This document shows, in pieces, positions 16,150 to 25,253 of a DNA stretch of 64,000 bases (its first letter is position 1; the number at the start of each line of letters is the position of its first letter). Source of the stretch: an uncultured Collinsella sp. (GTDB lineage: Bacteria > Actinomycetota > Coriobacteriia > Coriobacteriales > Coriobacteriaceae). Position numbers and translations under genes: made by a program. Under the pieces are notes generated by a model that was not told the DNA's origin, did not search any database, and worked only from the letters and a program-made list of their open reading frames with translations. The stretch is taken from NCBI GenBank assembly GCA_959018755.1, contig CAUEMA010000003.1, positions 62,001-126,000 of the forward strand, read 5' to 3'.

Positions 16150-17472
16150 CTAATCGTCCTTGTTGTCCTTCATGACAGCGGTGGTTTCGGTGTGGCTGAA
16201 GGTGTCGTGCTTCTCGGTCAGGTCGAGCTCGCCGCAGTAGCAATCGGCGTGGGTGGCCTCGTTGGCCGTCTTGAGCTGGCCTACCAGCAGCACGTCTGCG
16301 ATGATCACGATGATCAGCGGCGCGACGATGTTGATGAGGGTGCCCTCGACATCAAAGGTGAGGTAATCCGGATCGAAGGCGTTCTCTCCCATAAAGAGAA
16401 TCTGGGAGAGGACAAATCCGATCGCAAAGAACAGCACCGAGGCGATAGCGAGCTTGGGCTTGGAGCAGGGAAGCTCGCCGACCAAGCGGCCGGTCTGGCC
16501 GTTCATGGCAAACAGGTAGCTCTTGCCGTTCCACGAGGTGGAGAGCATCCAGACGGGGAACAGGGCGTAGTCGCTGTCTTCCCAGGTGTAGTCGAGCTGC
16601 TTGCTTTCGACCGTGGCATCGTCGTATTCGTCGACGACGGTCTCGCGCAGGGCCGAGATCGTGCTTTCTTCCATGCGGCGCTCGGCGCGTGCCTTGCAGG
16701 TCTCGCAGTCTTCGTCGTAACGGTTAGCGATGTAGCCGGGCATATATGCGACCGAGAACGGACGCAGCGCGTCGTAGTCAAACGGCTCGATGGCGTCCAT
16801 GTGGCCGTCGGGCATCTTGGACGATCCGTCGACGGGCACGCGCTTAAACGAGATATTGCCCTTGCGATAGGCATCGTAGTGGTCGGTGGTCGTGACGGTG
16901 CGGTCGGATTCCTCGGTCACGGTCTCGTTGGTTGCGTCGAAGCACACTTCGCCGTCCACGCGGGCACCGTAGAGCCAAAACGGCACGTAGACGCCTTGGA
17001 CTTCGTCGATGTGGTTGCCGGTGACAAAGCTCTTGGGCAGCAGGATCTTGCCCTTGTAGTGCTCTTTGAGCGCGGCCATGACATCGTCGCGCCCGAGCTT
17101 AAACGGAATCACCAGGTCGGGTGAGAAGTCGCCCGAGAGCTGGCCGGGCGCCACGGCGGAGTTGCCGCAGTACGGGCAGGTGGTGACGGCGACGGTGCCG
17201 TCCGAGATCAGTTCGGCGCCGCACGACGAGCAGATGTAGCCGGCGTTTTGAGCCAGCTCCTGCACGGCATCGTCGACAGCAGGCTTGGGTGCTGCCGCCG
17301 CCGCATCGGCTTTGGCGTCTGCCTTGTCCTGGCGCTCGCGATAGAGGGCCTCGACTTCTTCGACTTCAAAACGCGAATCGCAGTAGTCGCAGACGAGCTT
17401 TTGTTCGGCACTGGCAAAGTGAAGGGGGCCGCCACACGCGGGGCACTGATAGTTGACACTCTCGAAGGCCAT
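16150..17472 (-). CDS. Zinc-ribbon membrane protein (YdjG-like)
   Basis: 440 residues. Two zinc ribbons start the protein: YQCPACGG...VCDYCDSRF (about 9-30) and YICSSCGAEL...TTCPYCGNSA (about 78-102), separated by an Ala-rich linker. A long beta-rich region follows (FSPDLVIPFKLGRDD; YVPFWLYGARVDGEV), then two C-terminal hydrophobic spans (LAIASVLFFAIGFVLSQILF and IVAPLIIVIIADVLLV). The layout matches the TFIIB-type zinc-ribbon membrane proteins that sit next to SPFH and PspA genes in membrane-stress clusters. It is the second gene of the operon; ATG 17472 has AAAGGACC upstream. Confidence 0.8.
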   Translation of the reverse strand: MAFESVNYQCPACGGPLHFASAEQKLVCDYCDSRFEVEEVEALYRERQDKADAKADAAAAAPKPAVDDAVQELAQNAGYICSSCGAELISDGTVAVTTCPYCGNSAVAPGQLSGDFSPDLVIPFKLGRDDVMAALKEHYKGKILLPKSFVTGNHIDEVQGVYVPFWLYGARVDGEVCFDATNETVTEESDRTVTTTDHYDAYRKGNISFKRVPVDGSSKMPDGHMDAIEPFDYDALRPFSVAYMPGYIANRYDEDCETCKARAERRMEESTISALRETVVDEYDDATVESKQLDYTWEDSDYALFPVWMLSTSWNGKSYLFAMNGQTGRLVGELPCSKPKLAIASVLFFAIGFVLSQILFMGENAFDPDYLTFDVEGTLINIVAPLIIVIIADVLLVGQLKTANEATHADCYCGELDLTEKHDTFSHTETTAVMKDNKDD

Positions 17473-17495
17473 GATCGGTCCTTTCCGTGCCGGAG

Positions 17496-18233
17496 CTAAG
17501 CGCCGATGGCGCCACCGCAGTATTCGCAGCGCCCACTAGCATCGGGAATGGTGGTTGCACCGCAGAATGGACAGGTGACCGCGGTCTTGGGGGCCTTAGC
17601 GGCCACGACGCTGTCACGCGTCTCCTGGCGCAGCTGCATCAACGCATCGCGGACTTCGGTTGCCTGGCGCTTGGCCTCGCGGTACTCGATGGACCCGCGC
17701 TGATCGATGGTGGAGTCGTTCACGCGCAGGTTGATCTCGGTAAAGTACGGCGTGTTGACGTGGATAGTCAGGTTAAAGTCGTAATCCAGGTCGTAACGCG
17801 GTGGGTTGTAGCTCTCGCGCTCGCCGTCCTTGGTCTCGCGATAGATCTCGGTGCGATGCTCGTCGATATCCATATTGCAGCCGAGTACCTGTGAGAACTC
17901 GATGATGTCGGGGTTGGCATCGCGCCAGCGGCTCTGCGAGGTAATGATCAGCAGGCCCGCGTCTTCGTCGAGCATGATGTTGGTGCGCCCGGCAGAGAGC
18001 GTGCGCGTGGGGTTGAACGAGGCCAGGCGCTCGGCATTGGCCTCGCGGTAGGCGAGTTGCTCGCGGATATCGTCCGCGGTGCTGGAGCGCCAACCACTAA
18101 AGAAGGGGGAGAGCTTGCCGGCGCACTCTTTGCACAGGTAGCCTTCGTTGATCTTGGTCTTTCCCAAAAGTCCCAGCTCGGTACCGCAAATCGCGCACTC
18201 TTTCTTCTCGAACATCTTGTCAAAGAAGCCCAT
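17496..18233 (-). CDS. DUF4428 protein with C-terminal zinc ribbon
   Basis: 245 residues. The N terminus is a DUF4428 treble-clef zinc binder (CAICGTELGLLGKTKINEGYLCKEC, read here as two CxxC pairs at about 17-20 and 38-41). The middle resembles a PH-like beta domain, and the C terminus has TCPFCGATT...CEYCGG. It opens the minus-strand operon with the zinc-ribbon membrane protein and the SPFH protein, 23 nt apart from the next gene. Three proteins each ending or starting in zinc ribbons suggests they assemble together at the membrane; this is inference. GGGAGGCAGCC precedes the ATG. Confidence 0.75.
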   Translation of the reverse strand: MGFFDKMFEKKECAICGTELGLLGKTKINEGYLCKECAGKLSPFFSGWRSSTADDIREQLAYREANAERLASFNPTRTLSAGRTNIMLDEDAGLLIITSQSRWRDANPDIIEFSQVLGCNMDIDEHRTEIYRETKDGERESYNPPRYDLDYDFNLTIHVNTPYFTEINLRVNDSTIDQRGSIEYREAKRQATEVRDALMQLRQETRDSVVAAKAPKTAVTCPFCGATTIPDASGRCEYCGGAIGA

Positions 18234-18330
18234 GGCTGCCTCCCATCAACTGGTAGCGTGTGTCACTTTTGATGATGGGGGAGTGTGCGATCTTTCACGA
18301 TACCCAGACGGCTCAACGAGTCTCCACAAC

Positions 18331-18445
18331 TGGGACACATGGCCCATTTTTGACCAGTCGTTGGGGACGTTCTTAAACGACTAGCGCCGGGGGCCACTCA
18401 TTGGGGCGTACTTAAATGAGCGGCAGTTGGGGACACTCCTTGCCG
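18331..18445. repeat. Tandem TTGGGGACGTTCTTAA-type repeats
   Basis: Two unit hairpins side by side: AGTCGTTGGGGACGTTCTTA with AACGACT, and CTCATTGGGGCGTACTTAAATGAG, then CAGTTGGGGACACTCCTTGCC. Relatives are at 31783, 34527, 38900 and 58473. The rest of the 365-bp gap (18446-18598) is AT-rich and carries only the leader and ribosome binding site of the next gene. Confidence 0.8.
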
Positions 18446-18598
18446 AACGTGGGCACCGCATGTTATTGGATGTTTGATCAACGCTTTCTTAAAAATGTTC
18501 AATAGAGGTAAATTCTGATTGAGATTATGCTGGAATATATCAAATTACAATTGGAATTTTGCAGTTATCCCAGTTAAAATGGGCAAAAGGAGGCAAGC

Positions 18599-19939
18599 AT
18601 GCTCAAGCGTAAAATTATCGAGAAGATTGAAAACTGGAAACAGACTAAAACCGGGCAGGGACTGCTTATTACCGGTGCTCGACAGGTTGGCAAAACAAGC
18701 GCTGTCGAGCAGTTTGCCCGTGACAACTACAGAAGCTTCCTGAAAATCGACTTCGTGGAGAGACCTGACGCGGTCGAGCTCATAGGGGAGGCAAAGAGCC
18801 TCGATGACCTCATTGTGAGAATCACCGCACTGTCTTCATCGCCTATTGCTTCGGATGCGAAGACGCTTCTGTTTTTTGATGAGGTGCAGCGTTGCGGAGA
18901 CGCCATCACCTGGATGCGTTACCTTGCACAAGACAATCGCTTCGATGTTATCTACTCTGGTTCCATGCTCGGGGTCGAGGCGTATCATTATCGGTCGTTG
19001 CCAGTGGGTACTATCGATATCCTTGAGATGTTTCCCATGGATTTCGAAGAATTCTCCTGGGCCCTGGGAGTCGATAAATCATTGTGGGATATCGTTCGAG
19101 CCTGTTACCGCAAACGGGAACAGGTGCCCCCATTTATTCACAAACGGCTGGTCGAGACGTATTACCGGTATGTTCTTGTGGGCGGCATGCCTGAGGCTGT
19201 TCAGCTGTTCGTCTCGACTCATGATACGCAGGCGATGCGCGCTCGCCAGCAGGGCATCCTCGAGGCATATCGTGCGGATATCGTACGGTACGCCGAAACC
19301 CCTGCGCATGCTCAGCGGATCAGGACGATCTACGATGCCATGCCCGCGCAGCTTAATAAAGACAACAAGCGCTTTCTCGTTACCGGGATAGACAAGCGGA
19401 AGCGTTTTTTGGATCTGCAGCCCGATTTTGACTGGCTTGTTAATGCGGGCGTTGCGATTCCGGTTAAGAGGGCGAGCGAGCCGATGTTTCCCTTGGGTCT
19501 TTCGCGGGAAGACAGCTTTTTCAAGTTTTATCTGAGCGATGTTGGTCTACTGTTTTCTACTTTTTCTCCCGCCGATGTTGAGGCCATTGTTGCGCAGCGG
19601 GATTCGGTCAACTTCGGGCAGGCTTTTGAGAATGCAGTAGCCCAGGAGCTGCGCGCATGCGGCTATTCTTCGTTGTTCTACTTTAACGCGGCGAAGGTTG
19701 GAGAAGTCGATTTTTTAATCGAGGATAAGCGGAGTCCCATCGTGTTGCCTGTCGAGGTCAAATCGGGTAGATACAGCACGAAGCACGCTGCCCTTGACCG
19801 CCTGATGAGCGTTGAAAACTATGGATTGACTCAGGCGGTCGTGCTTCACCGGGATAACGTGGTGGATGAAAAGACGATATTGTATCTGCCCTTATATATG
19901 GCGGCCCTGTTAAAAGAAATGCCACAGATGAAGGGCTGA
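18599..19939 (+). CDS. AAA_14 / DUF4143 family ATPase
   Basis: 446 residues. Walker A GARQVGKT (26-33) and Walker B TLLFFDEVQRC (89-99) define the AAA_14 domain; the C-terminal third is DUF4143, with GEVDFLIED...VLPVEVKSG matching the PD-(D/E)xK nuclease-fold core. AAAGGAGG precedes ATG 18599. Proteins of this family are common, scattered single genes with ill-defined roles, often in plastic regions. Codon use and GC are visibly lower than in neighbours and its leader is AT-rich, pointing to acquisition by transfer. It stands alone, convergent with the DUF1593 gene. Confidence 0.85.
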   Translation: MLKRKIIEKIENWKQTKTGQGLLITGARQVGKTSAVEQFARDNYRSFLKIDFVERPDAVELIGEAKSLDDLIVRITALSSSPIASDAKTLLFFDEVQRCGDAITWMRYLAQDNRFDVIYSGSMLGVEAYHYRSLPVGTIDILEMFPMDFEEFSWALGVDKSLWDIVRACYRKREQVPPFIHKRLVETYYRYVLVGGMPEAVQLFVSTHDTQAMRARQQGILEAYRADIVRYAETPAHAQRIRTIYDAMPAQLNKDNKRFLVTGIDKRKRFLDLQPDFDWLVNAGVAIPVKRASEPMFPLGLSREDSFFKFYLSDVGLLFSTFSPADVEAIVAQRDSVNFGQAFENAVAQELRACGYSSLFYFNAAKVGEVDFLIEDKRSPIVLPVEVKSGRYSTKHAALDRLMSVENYGLTQAVVLHRDNVVDEKTILYLPLYMAALLKEMPQMKG

Positions 19940-20045
19940 GAGTTTAAGACACGCGATGCGGCTGTGGAAAATTCGGCATTGTGAGATGGAATACTGACCT
20001 CGCGAGAATCCATTCTCCTCCAAGGGTGGGCTTGCTAAGACAGCC

Positions 20046-20087
20046 AAGGCCACTGCAAAACCGCCAGGTACTTTTGCGGTGGCCTTT
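20046..20087. terminator. Bidirectional terminator between convergent genes
   Basis: AAGGCCACTGCAAAA and TTTTGCGGTGGCCTT pair with one mismatch; T-rich on both strands. It serves the ATPase gene (plus) and the DUF1593 gene (minus). Confidence 0.7.
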
Positions 20088-20141
20088 CTGGTTGGCGCCG
20101 CTTGCCGGCCACCGCAAATGTGCTTGGTGTGATCGTGGTGG

Positions 20142-21653
20142 TTACGCCACGGTCACGGCAACCTGGGCGTAGCGGGTGCAGGGGCGCTCGGCGCGCGTCT
20201 GCACGGTAAGGGTGAGCACGAAGCGGTCGCCGGGCCGCGCGTCGGTGGGCACGACAAAAGCGGTGCTCACCGTGCATTCCTGCCACAGCGAAAGATCCTG
20301 CGCGCCTGCATAGCTCGACGGGTCCACGGCGACATCCCAATGTGCATCAAAGTCCTTGTCGTCGGGGTCGACGATGGCCGCCGCAAGGACGACACGCTCA
20401 CCGGCTGCGGCGCTGCGGTCGGTCGTGACCTCGGCAACATGTGCCGGATGCGAACACGCTGCCGGATCATGGGCGCACCATTGCGCACGGGCGGCAAAGT
20501 CTTCCTGATAGGCGCGCAGGTAGGGATTGGGGTTGCCGTCTATGGGCGTGCCGATGGCGGCAAAACCGGCGGGCGCGTCCGAATCGGGATGCCCATCAAG
20601 AAACATACGGCCGAGCAGTGTATCGAAGTTGCGGTCATCGATGCCGCGCAGGCCAAACGGCAGTAGTGGAATGTAGGTCATGCTGTCGCCTTCGGCCATA
20701 AAGTCGCCGCGCTCAAACTGCATCGCGGGCATGCCCTCTAGGCCCCAATCCAGATGGGCATGCTTGCCAAACTGGAATCGCTCGGGTTCGTTTTCGTAAG
20801 CCCTGCCATCGCCATAGAGCATGTAGCGGGCCATAAGGGGGCCGTTTTCCTGCGTGAGGTTTTGCTCGGGCCAAGGAGCCTTAAACAGTGGCAGCGAATC
20901 GGGCTGCGCCATCTTGGCGTCGACATAGCCGCCATACATATAGGGCACACGCCAAAAGATGAGCTCGGGAAAGAGCTCGCGTCCATGGTCGAGCCATGAG
21001 TTGTCCTGCCCTACGCCATCGGCAACGCCCATCACGCGCACCTTCCGATAGACCCGCTGCTGCACGGCGGGCCATTCGGGCGTTGCGCGATAACGCTCGG
21101 CAATACTCATCAGGGCGCGAACGATGGTGTTCATGCCACCCCAACTGAGCAGCCATAACGTACGCGGATCATCATCCAAAATCGCCTGCGCAATTACGCG
21201 GGACCCCTCAGTTTCCTCAGTTACATCACCCTCAAAGGCAACATTTCCCACAAAGGTGCGCTCGATCATCTGGGCAGGCGTGGGAAACGGCGGTTCACCG
21301 GCAGCGGCCGCATTTGCCTGCAACTGCGGCCAAGCCTGAGCATATTCATTACTCCAGAGGCTCTCAATCCAATGCTCGGGAAACGGACGATACTCACGAA
21401 GCTCCCCAGCCAGCGGATCGGGCTCATGAGGCACAACAGCCCACTCGTAAGAGCGACGCCCCTTAGTCCGCCAATGCGAATTCACCTCGCCCAGCGTATG
21501 AACCCCATCCCCAAGAAAGTGATACTGCGAAGCCGTATACACCACAGCCTGAACATCAAGCAAGTTGAGATACAGAGCCAAATGAACGAGCGAGTTCATA
21601 TCATCGACTTCCATATCAGTGGTAACAATCACCCGAGTCAACTCTTGGGACAT
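20142..21653 (-). CDS. DUF1593 nucleoside-hydrolase-like protein
   Basis: 503 residues from ATG 21653 (MSQELTRVIVTTDMEVDDMNSLVHL). The opening VTTDMEVDDMNSLVHLALY is the calcium-site motif of nucleoside hydrolases in its DUF1593 version, and the WGGMNTIVRAL segment is also typical. The last ~90 residues form an Ig-like DUF1593 C-terminal domain (SAAAGERVVLAAAIVDPDDKDFD). There is no signal peptide, so it is probably cytoplasmic. It is downstream of the esterase on the same strand but separated by a large inverted repeat. The substrate is unknown; a glycosidic compound from plant cell wall is a reasonable guess given the neighbourhood. Confidence 0.8.
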   Translation of the reverse strand: MSQELTRVIVTTDMEVDDMNSLVHLALYLNLLDVQAVVYTASQYHFLGDGVHTLGEVNSHWRTKGRRSYEWAVVPHEPDPLAGELREYRPFPEHWIESLWSNEYAQAWPQLQANAAAAGEPPFPTPAQMIERTFVGNVAFEGDVTEETEGSRVIAQAILDDDPRTLWLLSWGGMNTIVRALMSIAERYRATPEWPAVQQRVYRKVRVMGVADGVGQDNSWLDHGRELFPELIFWRVPYMYGGYVDAKMAQPDSLPLFKAPWPEQNLTQENGPLMARYMLYGDGRAYENEPERFQFGKHAHLDWGLEGMPAMQFERGDFMAEGDSMTYIPLLPFGLRGIDDRNFDTLLGRMFLDGHPDSDAPAGFAAIGTPIDGNPNPYLRAYQEDFAARAQWCAHDPAACSHPAHVAEVTTDRSAAAGERVVLAAAIVDPDDKDFDAHWDVAVDPSSYAGAQDLSLWQECTVSTAFVVPTDARPGDRFVLTLTVQTRAERPCTRYAQVAVTVA

Positions 21654-21782
21654 AGGAAAAGCTCCAATCAAAATCAATTCGGCCAGTTACGCGCAAGGCA
21701 AGACGGGACCCACGCCCCCATCGCCACCGACCCGGCGTGCTGCCGGTAGCGCCCGGCCAGCGTTTCGAACAACGTTAACTTA

Positions 21783-21909
21783 GGGGGCCCTGACCTTTAG
21801 TTTTGTAAACATTCCGCAGCGCGGGCCCCGCTTATCCGATGCTCCGAAGGAGCAGGATAAGCGGGGCTCAGGCGCGAGGACGTTTACAAAACTAAAGGTC
21901 AGGGCCCCC
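21783..21909. repeat. Large nested inverted repeat (three concentric stems)
   Basis: Outer arms of 28 bp (21783-21810 and 21882-21909) are exact inverses; inside them a 13-bp stem (GCCCCGCTTATCC, 21825-21837 and 21855-21867) and a 6-bp hairpin TGCTCC-GAA-GGAGCA (21840-21854). It lies between two minus-strand genes and could be a processed RNA, a terminator or a hairpin mobile element. Confidence 0.9.
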
Positions 21910-21919
21910 GATGGGATGG

Positions 21920-23257
21920 TTACCTCGAAACTCTGGCCGACCACTCCCAGCAGCCCACCGGCTCGCCGTCGATGAGTACGTTGCCCCCGTCGAAGTCTTG
22001 ATAACACAGGTCGTTGAATTGGTGGATCCACACGCCGTGGTTGAACGTCTTCTTGGGCGAGCCATCGGCCTCGCGATAGCGCCCGGTTAGGTCCTCGACA
22101 TGGCTAAAGTAGGTGAGGTGCACGTTGGCTCCGGCGTCACGCAGGCGTGCTGTGAGCGGCAGCGCGGTCTGTTGCGGCGACACGAGCTCGTCGCCCTTGG
22201 AGTGCGTAAACCACAGCGGCGTCTTGGCGAGCGCGGCTACGTCCTCGTCCGTGGCGTTGTACCACGGGGCACAGCAGGGAAGGCCGGCGGCGAAGAAATC
22301 GGGGTAGTCGGCGCACAGGCGCAGGGTCATAAAGCCGCCGTTGGAAAGGCCGGCGACCACGATGCGGTCGGTGTCGATACGCTCGGCATGCTCGGCGACA
22401 AACTCGTCGATGAGCGCCTTGAGCACGGGGGAGTAGATGCTCTGGTTGGAGCGGCCGAGCTGCTCGACGCCGTTGTCCATCCAAAACGTGGGAGACTGCG
22501 GCACGAGCACCCAGGCAAAGCCGCCAAAGTAGCGCTGGATTTGCGCCTGGCTAATGGCTGTCACGCGGTTGCCGACATAGGCGCGCGTGGCGCCTTCGCC
22601 CTGCGTGGCACCCTTGCCTTCGCCGGCGCCGTGCAGGTACACCACGAGCGGGGCCTTTTGGGGCACGACCGTGGCTTCGGGCGCAAAGGGATTGAAGCAG
22701 GCCGAGTCCTCTGCCTTAAAGCTGGGCTCAAAGAAGCCGTACTCGAGTGCGATGCCATTGACGGCGGTCTTTTGTACGGCATTGCTCCAGCCCTTGAGCG
22801 CGGGGCAGATGTCGCCGCGACAGGCATCGAAGACCAGGCCGCAGGTGGGGTCGTCGCCGTCGTTGCCGGGAAGGGCCACGAGCTGTGTGACGTGCAGCTG
22901 GTCATCGAGCATGCGCGAGCCCATGACGCCGCCTTCGATCTTTTTGGTCAGGCGCTGCTCGGCGACCTCGAGTGCCACATGGGTGCCCACGGCGAGCTTG
23001 CGGCCGTTCTCGTCACACGGATACGCGGCGAGAATGTCGATGTAACCCACGGAGGGCGTGGCATGGTCGGCGCCGTGCTCCTTGCGCATCAGGACCTCGC
23101 CCGTGCGCTCGTGACGCTCTACATATATATGGAAAGTGTTCGAATCGAGATCGTTGGCGCGCACGGTGCAGGGTAGGTCGAGAACGACCTTGCTGATCCA
23201 GGGGCCAAAGTCGCCCAAGGTGGTGACGGTTGCGTAGGTGCACGATTTGAGTTCCAT
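21920..23257 (-). CDS. Alpha/beta hydrolase (prolyl-oligopeptidase/esterase family)
   Basis: 445 residues from ATG 23257, preceded by GGGAGGCAG. An N-terminal Ig-like beta domain (about 1-170) is followed by an alpha/beta hydrolase: APLVVYLHGAGEG (oxyanion strand), the nucleophile elbow GLSNGG, LWFTHSKGDELVSP carrying the likely Asp, and a late His in FNHGVWIH. The pattern resembles bacterial acetyl-xylan or feruloyl esterases linked to plant-glycan loci. There is no signal peptide, so it acts on imported compounds. It is divergent from the PTS gene, sharing a 490-bp intergenic region with GTAAAC-type boxes. Confidence 0.8.
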   Translation of the reverse strand: MELKSCTYATVTTLGDFGPWISKVVLDLPCTVRANDLDSNTFHIYVERHERTGEVLMRKEHGADHATPSVGYIDILAAYPCDENGRKLAVGTHVALEVAEQRLTKKIEGGVMGSRMLDDQLHVTQLVALPGNDGDDPTCGLVFDACRGDICPALKGWSNAVQKTAVNGIALEYGFFEPSFKAEDSACFNPFAPEATVVPQKAPLVVYLHGAGEGKGATQGEGATRAYVGNRVTAISQAQIQRYFGGFAWVLVPQSPTFWMDNGVEQLGRSNQSIYSPVLKALIDEFVAEHAERIDTDRIVVAGLSNGGFMTLRLCADYPDFFAAGLPCCAPWYNATDEDVAALAKTPLWFTHSKGDELVSPQQTALPLTARLRDAGANVHLTYFSHVEDLTGRYREADGSPKKTFNHGVWIHQFNDLCYQDFDGGNVLIDGEPVGCWEWSARVSR

Positions 23258-23613
23258 GAGCTGCCTCCCTTGTGCCGCGCGTGCTAAACAATCGCGGCAA
23301 TACAATCTAAACATGTTTAGTGTAAAGCAGAATTAGAGAATAAGCAGATGAACTCGGTAAACGGTTGCATCAAACGCTCAATGAACTATTAAACACTCGT
23401 TTACTACTATCTAGCAGGGCTTTTGTTGATGAATCAACAAGGCATTTGGGTGCAAGATTATATAAAATCCCACGTAGACGGCCATTTATAAATAAACGAC
23501 ACTATATGTAATGCCTTGGCATTCAATTACGTTCACCCCCGATTTCCTACCGTTCACCGGACTGCAAACGGCAAAACTGCCACAAATTCAACGCTGCGTG
23601 TAAATTAAGCGCT
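23258..23613. other. AT-rich divergent intergenic region
   Basis: Between the esterase and PTS genes. I see scattered GTAAAC (23357) and GTTTAC (23399) boxes and no gene. An ACATGTTTAGTGTAAAG segment near 23310 may belong to the esterase promoter. Confidence 0.5.
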
Positions 23614-23641
23614 GTAAACGTTCAGTAAACAGATTGTTTAC
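23614..23641. promoter_or_regulatory. Three phased GTAAAC boxes upstream of the PTS gene
   Basis: GTAAAC at 23614 and 23625 and its inverse GTTTAC at 23636 recur every 11 bp, about one helical turn. AGTAAACAG (23624-23632) is identical to the box at 363-371 before the isomerase operon. Confidence 0.6.
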
Positions 23642-23747
23642 GACAGCGTATCCAAGGGTTCGGTAACCGTAAGGGGTTATAGTCACCGGGCCAAAGACGT
23701 GCCTACGTCCAAACGGGTAGACACACGATGATATGGGGAGGGGTCCC

Positions 23748-25175
23748 ATGGCAGTAGATAACAAACAGATTGCCACCGATGTCCTCGAGCTCGTGGGCGG
23801 TGCGGAGAATGTTACCGTCGCCACCAACTGCATGACGCGCCTGCGCCTGATGCTCAAGGATAACAGCAAGGCCGACGTGGAGAAGATCAAGAAGGTCAAG
23901 GGTGTACTGGGTTGCCAGTTCGCCGGCAGCCAGCTCCAGGTCATCATCGGCCAGAACGTGCCCAAGGTGCTCGCCGAGTTCGTCGCCATGTCCGGCGTCA
24001 AGCAGGGTGCCGCGGTCGACGAGAACCTCGACGCCCCTAAGGAGAAGTTCGAGCTCAAGAACCTGCCCAATATCATCCTCGACTATCTGTCGGGCTCCAT
24101 GACCCAGCTGATTCCGCTGCTCATGGCCGGCGGTCTGTTCCGCACCATCGCTGCGGTCCTCGGTCCCACCATGCTCGGCGTTCTCTCCGATACCGATCCG
24201 ACCTACACGTTCCTCTACACCACCCTGTACGAGGCCACGTTTACCTTTATCCCCATCTACCTGGGCTATGCCGCTGCTAAGAAGCTCGGCGCCTCTCCGG
24301 TTCTGGGCATGCTCCTCGGCGGCGCTCTCATGGCCCCGTCCGTCGTGAGTGTCGCGACTCAGGAGGGTGGCGGAATCATCTCCGTCTACGGCATCCAGAT
24401 CGCCGCTGCCAACTACCAGCAGTCCGTCCTGCCGATCATCCTCTCGGTGCCCGTCCTGTACTTTGTCGAGAAGTTCTTTAAGAAGGTCATGCCCGACGTG
24501 CTGTCCACGGTCTTCACGCCGTTCTGCACCATGATTGTCACGATCCCCATCGCCTTCATCGTTCTTGCCCCGATCGGCAACGAGCTCGGCAACCTCATCG
24601 CCAACGCCCTCTTTGGCCTTGCTGACCTTGGCGGTATCGGTATCCTGATCGTCATGGCCATCCTCGGCGCCTTCTGGCAGCTCTTCGTGGTCTGCGGCAT
24701 GCACATGCCCGTCATCCTGCTCGCTCAGGTCCAGATCATCGCCGCCGGCTACGATCCCTTCGTCTTCGTTTCCACCAACTGCGCCATGGCCGCTGTCTGG
24801 GGCTGCGCCTTCGGTGCCTTCCTCAAGATGAAGAACCCCGACGAGAAGGGTCTTGCCCTGGGTTACGTCATCTCCGCCATCGCCGGCGGCGTCACCGAGC
24901 CTGCGCTCTTCGGTATCCTCATGCGCTTCCGTCGCACCATGCTCGGTATGTTTATCGGCGGTGCCATCGGCGCTGTGTTCTCCGGCCTCATGGGTGTTAC
25001 CTACTACCTGGCCGGCGGTGCCTCCAACTTCCTGGTCTTCACCAACTACCTGCAGGGTGGCCAGATGAACACCGTCTGGGCTATCGTCGGTATGGCGATC
25101 TCCTTTGTCATCGCCGCTGCCGTCGTCTTTGCCACTGGCTTCTCCAAAGAGGAGCTCGCCGAGATGGAGGCCTAA
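23748..25175 (+). CDS. PTS EIIBC component, beta-glucoside/glucose class
   Basis: 475 residues from ATG 23748, with GGGGAGGGG upstream. The EIIB domain (1-90) carries the phosphorylated Cys28 in ATNCMTRLRL; after a linker, about ten membrane spans make EIIC, with the GGVTEPALFGI substrate motif near 385-395. No EIIA domain is present, so phosphate must come from a separate EIIA; the stand-alone EIIA-Glc at 37348 fits. A terminator follows, and the DUF4038 glycosidase gene starts 210 bp later. The imported sugar is probably a beta-glucoside or apioside; this is inferred from neighbours. Confidence 0.92.
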   Translation: MAVDNKQIATDVLELVGGAENVTVATNCMTRLRLMLKDNSKADVEKIKKVKGVLGCQFAGSQLQVIIGQNVPKVLAEFVAMSGVKQGAAVDENLDAPKEKFELKNLPNIILDYLSGSMTQLIPLLMAGGLFRTIAAVLGPTMLGVLSDTDPTYTFLYTTLYEATFTFIPIYLGYAAAKKLGASPVLGMLLGGALMAPSVVSVATQEGGGIISVYGIQIAAANYQQSVLPIILSVPVLYFVEKFFKKVMPDVLSTVFTPFCTMIVTIPIAFIVLAPIGNELGNLIANALFGLADLGGIGILIVMAILGAFWQLFVVCGMHMPVILLAQVQIIAAGYDPFVFVSTNCAMAAVWGCAFGAFLKMKNPDEKGLALGYVISAIAGGVTEPALFGILMRFRRTMLGMFIGGAIGAVFSGLMGVTYYLAGGASNFLVFTNYLQGGQMNTVWAIVGMAISFVIAAAVVFATGFSKEELAEMEA

Positions 25176-25216
25176 GGCCAAGCCATTCGGCCGCATACGA
25201 CCTTACCTACACGACA

Positions 25217-25253
25217 GGGCCCCGTCAGGCGCAAGCCCGGCGGGGCCTTTCTT
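25217..25253 (+). terminator. Terminator after the PTS gene
   Basis: GGGCCCCG pairs with CGGGGCC(T) around a ~16-nt loop, followed by TTTCTT. Confidence 0.7.

Noticed and set aside
14824..17124. 766-codon open frame on the plus strand
   Set aside because: Antisense to the SPFH and zinc-ribbon genes, no ribosome binding site, low-complexity composition. The frame at 13938-15164 is rejected for the same reason.
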